Positions 6,423 to 9,988 of a stretch of 9,988 bases of DNA are shown here, piece after piece; positions within the stretch are counted from its first letter, which is position 1; each line of letters opens with the position of its first letter. The position numbers and the translations under genes are program-made. The DNA is from Erysipelotrichaceae bacterium (lineage in GTDB: Bacteria; Bacillota_I; Bacilli_A; Erysipelotrichales; Erysipelotrichaceae), in the NCBI GenBank assembly GCA_017614055.1, contig JAGACP010000089.1, positions 1 to 9,988 of the forward strand, read 5' to 3'. Under the pieces are notes generated by a model. It did not search any database and was not told the origin of the DNA. It saw only the letters and a program-made list of their open reading frames with translations.

Positions 6423-7088
6423 TCATTCGCCGTCTTCTTCGCTCTCCTGGCCGATCAGGAAATCATTGACCACGCCGTTCACCGGCATGACCGTCTCGAA
6501 CAGGTTGACCTGTTTCTTATGATAGTCGACGACGTCCTTCGACGAATAATTCGCGATGATGTCATCGTTGCTGATGCTGATGCCCTTGGCCATGAGCAGT
6601 ATCCGCGAACTTACCGGAACAAGATCCTCGCCGTTGGTATACAGGTAGAATATGACCTCTTCGGATACGAAATATCCCAGATAGTCGTCATCGTGCCTGT
6701 ATAGATGATAGAAATACGGGATCTCTTCCTTCGCGGAATTGAGATACGTCCCTTCGCGGGAATAGAACAGTTTGCCCTGATCGAAGAAACCCTCATCGGC
6801 TATCAGATAATCCTTGTAGTACTTGGAATTGATTATCCCGGATACGTTGATGTCCATGATGATGTTCGATCTGCCGTATGAGAAAGAATAGCTCAGGATG
6901 TCAGCCGACTGTTCCTGGGTATCGCTTGGAAGATAATAGTCCGCATATCTTCCGTAGTTGTTTGTGCGTATGACCATCTCCTCCATGTCTTTCGCGAAAG
7001 CATCGTCAAGCTGCATGACGGCGTCTTTCGACTCCATGCAGCCCGTCAGGATGAGACAGGCAACGACGAAAAGCATAATTCTTCTCAC
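6423..7088 (-). CDS. Putative lipoprotein of unknown function (GTG start)
   Basis: 221-residue putative lipoprotein. The signal peptide begins MRRIMLFVVACLIL and ends in the lipobox LTGC with Cys17. The mature protein is rich in Tyr and Asp, with alternating hydrophobic segments (DILSYSFSYGRSNIIMDINVSG, shortened: SYSFSYGRSNIIMDINV; then VIFYLYTNGEDLVPVSSRI) that suggest a beta fold, and it ends in an acidic tail (EESEEDGE). I do not recognise the domain. The start is GTG at 7088, which gives two arginines before the hydrophobic core; the only other close start is ATG 7076, which would give a signal peptide without a positive charge. No strong Shine-Dalgarno is seen, but the radC stop is 4 bases upstream, so coupled re-initiation is likely. 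The next gene starts 32 bases downstream. Confidence 0.75.
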   Translation of the reverse strand: MRRIMLFVVACLILTGCMESKDAVMQLDDAFAKDMEEMVIRTNNYGRYADYYLPSDTQEQSADILSYSFSYGRSNIIMDINVSGIINSKYYKDYLIADEGFFDQGKLFYSREGTYLNSAKEEIPYFYHLYRHDDDYLGYFVSEEVIFYLYTNGEDLVPVSSRILLMAKGISISNDDIIANYSSKDVVDYHKKQVNLFETVMPVNGVVNDFLIGQESEEDGE

Positions 7089-7092
7089 TACA

Positions 7093-7761
7093 TCATTTTA
7101 ACATATCGTGATTTTTAAAACTGAAATAATCGGTCCTGCCGATGATGATATGATCAAGCAGATCTATGCCCATCATCCTGGCCGCCCTTGAAAGATTGTC
7201 CGTAAGGATCACATCCTCCCTTGAAGGATTGACGTTGTCGCTGGGGTGATTGTGGGCCACAAGGATATACGAAGACTTCAGCAGTATCGCCCTTCTGATG
7301 ATCTCGTCTATGCCTACGCTCGTCCCGTGCCTGCTTCCCTTGAATACCGTCTCGTGTCTGAGCACCCTTCCGGCCCGGTTGAGATATACGACGAAGAACT
7401 CCTCCTGTTCGCTGTAGGCGATGGTGAACCTCAGCCAGTCCACCACCTTCCCGGGATTGTTCAGATCGGGTTCGCTGATCCTGTCGATCTTCGAAAGCCT
7501 CTTCGATATCTCCAGTATAGCCATCAGTTCCAGAGCTTTCGCGGACTTTATCCCTTTGATCCCCGTAAGCTCGTCGAATGTCAGGGTAAGAAGATTGCCG
7601 AATCCGTTGGAAAGATCGATGATCTCTTCCGCCAGTTCAAAGACATTACGCCCCTTGCAGGCGGACTTGATCACCAGTGCCAGAAGTTCGACATCGCTTA
7701 GAGCAGATATCCCGAATTCCATAGCCTTCTCTCTGGGCATGATATCAGTGTTCACAGACAA
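7093..7761 (-). CDS. radC: RadC family protein (JAB/MPN domain, UPF0758)
   Basis: 222-residue RadC homologue. The N-terminal half has the family pattern MPREKAMEFGISALSDVELLAL and a helix-hairpin-helix around LTGIKGIKSAKAL (residues 65-77). The C-terminal JAB1/MPN domain carries the metal-binding motif HNHP at 170-173, with Asp183 at the expected spacing (SRED). The HNHPSGD form common in the family is HNHPSDN here, but the metal ligands are kept. The old link to recombinational repair is not well supported, and the true function of RadC is uncertain. The start is TTG at 7761: AAAGGAG (7766-7772) is four bases upstream. GTG 7755 is an alternative with a 10-base spacer; ATG 7740 is too far from the Shine-Dalgarno. 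The gene overlaps the upstream lipoprotein gene by 17 bases. Confidence 0.9.
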   Translation of the reverse strand: MSVNTDIMPREKAMEFGISALSDVELLALVIKSACKGRNVFELAEEIIDLSNGFGNLLTLTFDELTGIKGIKSAKALELMAILEISKRLSKIDRISEPDLNNPGKVVDWLRFTIAYSEQEEFFVVYLNRAGRVLRHETVFKGSRHGTSVGIDEIIRRAILLKSSYILVAHNHPSDNVNPSREDVILTDNLSRAARMMGIDLLDHIIIGRTDYFSFKNHDMLK

Positions 7762-8089
7762 AATGCTCCTTTCCGAGATGCTTCATCGTCATCTCCAGGC
7801 TGTAAGTCTCTTCAGGAATCATCTCGTATTCTCTGACAAGCCTGTTTCCTTCGATACGCTGCAGCTCATCGAGCTGTTCACGAAGAAAAGAATCCGCTTC
7901 CCCGTTCAGCAGCAGGCTGTGGGGTATGACGAATACTTCCGATATCTTTATTCTTTTGATGTCGTCGTTAACGGCTTCAAGATCTATGTAGATCTGCCTG
8001 TCTTTCTCGTATCTCTGACAGGCTGCGCTTCTTTCTCTGGAGCATGCGCAGATGCTAAGAAGTATGAGTAATGTCGTTATGTTTCTCAT
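7745..8089 (-). CDS. Small putative lipoprotein, Cys-rich N-terminus
   Basis: 114-residue protein with a short hydrophobic leader (MRNITTLLILLSICAC) and a weak lipobox ICAC, Cys16; the -2 residue is Cys, which is unusual, and another Cys sits at residue 24. The mature part is highly charged and probably helical (EQLDELQRIEGNRLVREYEM). No family recognised. ATG 8089 lies inside the last 35 bases of the VanZ gene and has no clear Shine-Dalgarno, so translation may depend on ribosomes leaving the VanZ frame. The 3' end overlaps radC by 17 bases. Overlap at both ends and the lipobox-like leader favour a real gene, but the weak start signal lowers confidence. Confidence 0.62.
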   Translation of the reverse strand: MRNITTLLILLSICACSRERSAACQRYEKDRQIYIDLEAVNDDIKRIKISEVFVIPHSLLLNGEADSFLREQLDELQRIEGNRLVREYEMIPEETYSLEMTMKHLGKEHFVCEH

Positions 8090-8525
8090 CTTTTGCGAAA
8101 AGATGATAAAGAACTATGCCTGTGATCGATCCCGCCGTATCCAGCAGCATGTCCATAAGCGAACAGTAGCGGTTAGGCACGAACAGCTGATGAACCTCGT
8201 CTGTCATCGCATACAGCGTGCACAACACTGTCGAGATGATGACGGCTTTGTCTCTCTTAAGATCCTTGATATTCATGACCATCAGGATGCCGAGTATCAG
8301 ATATTCGCTGAAATGAGCCAGTTTCCTCACGGGCTGGGCAAACGTCGCGATGAATGCCGCTTCATCGAACGGGAGTCCTTCCGGGAAGAATACCTTGAGT
8401 ACGCCCATCATCAGGAATATGACCATGTTGGAAGTGTTCGAAGATTCCGCTCCCGACTGTCCGGACATGAAGAATATCACCGACATCCACGCCATGAGCA
8501 GTGCCGGCTTCAGATACTTTTTCAT
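8055..8525 (-). CDS. VanZ family membrane protein
   Basis: 156-residue integral membrane protein with the full VanZ-family signature: FFMSGQSG at 18-25, RKLAHFSEY at 67-75, and TDEVHQLFVPNR at 108-119 followed by DMLLDTAGSITG at 125-136. Hydrophobic helices lie at about 7-20, 32-47, 70-86, 94-108 and 128-145. VanZ of Enterococcus gives low-level teicoplanin resistance by an unknown route, but most homologues are chromosomal and have no known resistance role; none of the other van genes is present here. The start ATG 8525 has only a weak GGTGA just upstream and lies 15 bases after the SAF-protein stop. The last 35 bases overlap the next lipoprotein gene. Confidence 0.88.
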   Translation of the reverse strand: MKKYLKPALLMAWMSVIFFMSGQSGAESSNTSNMVIFLMMGVLKVFFPEGLPFDEAAFIATFAQPVRKLAHFSEYLILGILMVMNIKDLKRDKAVIISTVLCTLYAMTDEVHQLFVPNRYCSLMDMLLDTAGSITGIVLYHLFAKDEKHNDITHTS

Positions 8526-8540
8526 GTCACCATCATAGCA

Positions 8541-9236
8541 CTATGTCAGATACTCATAAACCCTGGAATCCTCATTCAGACTGCTCCTGACATTCGTCTG
8601 ATATGTATCGTTTCCGACGATGACGGACACTTCTCCAAGTTTCAGGGCGTTGTTGAGGATGCTGACATCGTCCTTCTCGATGGCTATGGATACTATGTAT
8701 GGCCTGCTGTCTCTGTCATATGACAGTATCTGCCTGCCGCTTCCGTCGTACATGCCTATTATCCTGCAGTCTTTCATCAGAAGATCGCTGACAGGCTTTC
8801 CGCTCATGTTGATGGTCAGATAGATGTCGACATACATTCCGTCTTCAAGCGAACCGGCATTCATCTTCACTTCCGAAGCATACAGATCATAGCTGGCCTG
8901 TCCTTCCAGAAGCAGCGTATACGCCAGATCGCCGATATCATCTTCAAGCGCTTTTTTATATATCAGCGAACCTTTGGGGATAGTATGCGACATCCTGACG
9001 TATCTTCCGACGATATCTTCCCAGGACACATATATGTCATCATTCAGGATCTGCTTCGGTACCTTTATTTCCTTAAGGTCATCTTCTTTCATCATCGTGC
9101 GCTGCGATATCTGATGGGATGCGACAAATACCGACACATAGTCCTGCCTGTATCTGATGTACGAACTGATCGAAAAATACAGACACGCTGAAAGGATGAT
9201 TGACGGGATAACGATCACAAGTATTTTCTTTATCAT
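8541..9236 (-). CDS. SAF-domain / CpaB-RcpC-like membrane-anchored protein
   Basis: 231-residue protein with an N-terminal hydrophobic segment (residues 5-27), then a SAF domain (about 34-97; VFVASHQISQRTMMKEDDL ... GRYVRMSHTIPKGSLI), and an RcpC-like domain (about 100-220) with EDGMYVDIYLT and LNNALKLGEVSVIVG. This order is that of CpaB/RcpC, the periplasmic or extracytoplasmic part of Flp/Tad pilus assembly, but no other pilus gene is in the window. The segment LSAC at 15-18 is a textbook lipobox, so it could instead be a lipoprotein; the hydrophobic run continues past it, which favours a TM anchor. ATG 9236 was chosen because AGGAGG (9242-9247) lies five bases upstream; a longer GTG start at 9260 would place the Shine-Dalgarno inside the gene. 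It is the first gene after the hemW terminator. Confidence 0.78.
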   Translation of the reverse strand: MIKKILVIVIPSIILSACLYFSISSYIRYRQDYVSVFVASHQISQRTMMKEDDLKEIKVPKQILNDDIYVSWEDIVGRYVRMSHTIPKGSLIYKKALEDDIGDLAYTLLLEGQASYDLYASEVKMNAGSLEDGMYVDIYLTINMSGKPVSDLLMKDCRIIGMYDGSGRQILSYDRDSRPYIVSIAIEKDDVSILNNALKLGEVSVIVGNDTYQTNVRSSLNEDSRVYEYLT

Positions 9237-9241
9237 GTAGA

Positions 9242-9247
9242 CCTCCT
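9242..9247 (-). promoter_or_regulatory. Strong Shine-Dalgarno that fixes the SAF-protein start
   Basis: AGGAGG on the minus strand, five bases before ATG 9236. It decides between this ATG and the GTG at 9260, which would add eight residues before the hydrophobic anchor. Confidence 0.8.
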
Positions 9248-9262
9248 GTCTATAATTCACAT

Positions 9263-9292
9263 AAAAACCGCAGATTCCTTGAGATCTGCGGT
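9263..9292 (-). terminator. Intrinsic terminator of hemW
   Basis: On the minus strand ACCGCAGAT pairs with ATCTGCGGT (9-bp stem, 9284-9292 with 9267-9275) around an 8-base loop, followed directly by a run of T (TTTTTAT). It lies 19 bases after the hemW stop. On the plus strand the stem is not followed by a T run, so it is directional. The U tract is short, and no clear promoter is seen between it and the next gene, so part of the transcription may read through. Confidence 0.85.
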
Positions 9293-9311
9293 CATTTATG
9301 ACGATAGACTG

Positions 9312-9988
9312 CTATTTAAGGAAGCCGAGAAGTACCATATTGAGCAGTTCGAGATCATCGCATATCAGATGTCCGTTGACGATCTTTAGATGCGGATCCT
9401 TCAATGCCTCTTTGTATTCTTCCCTGATGTCGCACCCGTATCTTTCGTTGAAAGACTCTATGTCGAGTCCGTGTATCGTCCTCAGCGACATCATGATGTT
9501 CTCGAACATCATGTCCTTCTTTTCCAGTTTAAGATCCTCGTCTCTGCTGTGGTAATCATTGAAGTATCTTTCAAATGATCTTGTATTGGTATAACGGCTA
9601 TTTCCGATCTTTCCCGAAGCGGACATCGATACGCCCAGGAAGTCGTCATAGTTCCAGTAGGACATGTTGTGCTTTGATTCATATCCATCAAGACAGTAGT
9701 TGGACACTTCGTAATGGATGTATCCATTATCCGTAAGCATCTTCTCTATCATCTCATACATGTCTGCCTCCGTCTCGTCGTCAAGGGGTTTCATCCCTCT
9801 TTTTCCGAATACGGAATTCTCTTCGATGGTAAGACTGTAGATCGATATGTGAGGGACATTCAGCGACAGTATGTCATCGATGCTTCTTTCAAGCATCTCC
9901 ATCGTCTGACCGGGCAGCGAATACATCAGATCAACGGAGATGTTGTCTATCCCGCTGTCCTTCAAAAGCTGTATCTTTTCCCTGACCA
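9312..9988 (-). CDS. hemW: HemW-like radical SAM protein (coproporphyrinogen III oxidase family), C-terminal part
   Basis: The C-terminal 224 residues of a protein that is usually about 370-400 residues; the start and the radical SAM CxxxCxxC cluster lie beyond the right edge. The frame stays open to base 9988, and the TTG at 9965 is an internal Leu codon. HemW hallmarks are visible: DNISVDLMYSLPGQT near the visible N-end, HISIYSLTIEENSVF, HYEVSNYCLDGYESKHNMSYWNYDDFLGV (first part HYEVSNY, then YESKHN, YWNYDDFLG), SASGKIGNSRYTN, and a C-terminal HemW domain with FENIMMSLRTIHGLD. HemW binds haem and is thought to act in haem insertion and not as the anaerobic HemN oxidase, and it is present in many bacteria that make no haem. 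The gene ends with a clear terminator and so closes the preceding transcription unit. Confidence 0.93.
   Translation of the reverse strand, partial: VREKIQLLKDSGIDNISVDLMYSLPGQTMEMLERSIDDILSLNVPHISIYSLTIEENSVFGKRGMKPLDDETEADMYEMIEKMLTDNGYIHYEVSNYCLDGYESKHNMSYWNYDDFLGVSMSASGKIGNSRYTNTRSFERYFNDYHSRDEDLKLEKKDMMFENIMMSLRTIHGLDIESFNERYGCDIREEYKEALKDPHLKIVNGHLICDDLELLNMVLLGFLK

Noticed and set aside
7093..7761. RadC as part of a mobile element, since radC-like genes occur in integrative elements.
   Set aside because: No integrase, transposase, att repeat or phage gene nearby; the context is housekeeping.
8055..8525. VanZ as a sign of a glycopeptide-resistance cluster.
   Set aside because: No vanHAX, vanRS or vanY homologue is in the window, and chromosomal VanZ-like proteins are widespread without this role.
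8052..8723. Plus-strand open frame of 223 codons opposite VanZ and the SAF gene.
   Set aside because: His/Arg-rich shadow translation across two well-supported genes; no start signal.
9248..9262. Promoter between the hemW terminator and the SAF gene (TTATAG-like -10).
   Set aside because: It would start transcription at or inside the Shine-Dalgarno and has no fitting -35 box.

Overview
This window reads as a chromosomal housekeeping segment of a Gram-positive bacterium of the Bacillota. The evidence is the gene content (a CcpA-type regulator, a YtxG-like protein, a MurJ of the YtgP/SpoVB type, lipobox lipoproteins) and the order murC - ytxG-like - small gene - ccpA, followed here by tyrS, which recalls the murC-ytxG-ytxH-ytxJ-aroA-ccpA region of Bacillus subtilis. 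The reduced, rearranged cluster and the acidic SPI[FY]G-motif protein make an Erysipelotrichia-like lineage my best guess; this is inference and not proven. Base composition looks close to 50% GC by eye. No mobile element, CRISPR array, rRNA or tRNA gene was seen.

All twelve protein genes lie on the minus strand, so transcription runs from high to low coordinates. Right edge (9312-9988): the C-terminal part of hemW, ended by a clear intrinsic terminator at 9263-9292. Next (9236-4424) comes a tight run: a SAF/CpaB-like membrane-anchored protein, a VanZ-family membrane protein, a small putative lipoprotein, radC, a second lipoprotein, a very acidic protein with repeated SPI[FY]G motifs, and murC. 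A 77-base gap (4347-4423) holds the best promoter of the window, overlapped by a perfect 16-bp palindrome that resembles a CcpA cre site with TA at the centre. From it runs a second tight run (4346-1): ytxG-like, an uncharacterised soluble helical protein, ccpA-like, tyrS, a third lipoprotein and murJ (cut by the left edge).

Functionally the window is dominated by envelope biogenesis: MurC adds the first stem amino acid to UDP-MurNAc, and MurJ flips the finished lipid II. Between them lie four or more small exported or membrane-anchored proteins of unknown role, a catabolite regulator and tyrosyl-tRNA synthetase. Neighbouring genes are separated by at most 32 bases or overlap, so translational coupling is likely, and no terminator is seen between 9262 and the left edge. 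The most interesting points are the cre-like palindrome inside the promoter that drives the ccpA-like gene, the changed effector-pocket residues of that regulator, the altered C-terminal signatures of MurC, the acidic SPI[FY]G protein at the position sftA holds in Bacillus, and an isolated CpaB-like protein with a possible lipobox.
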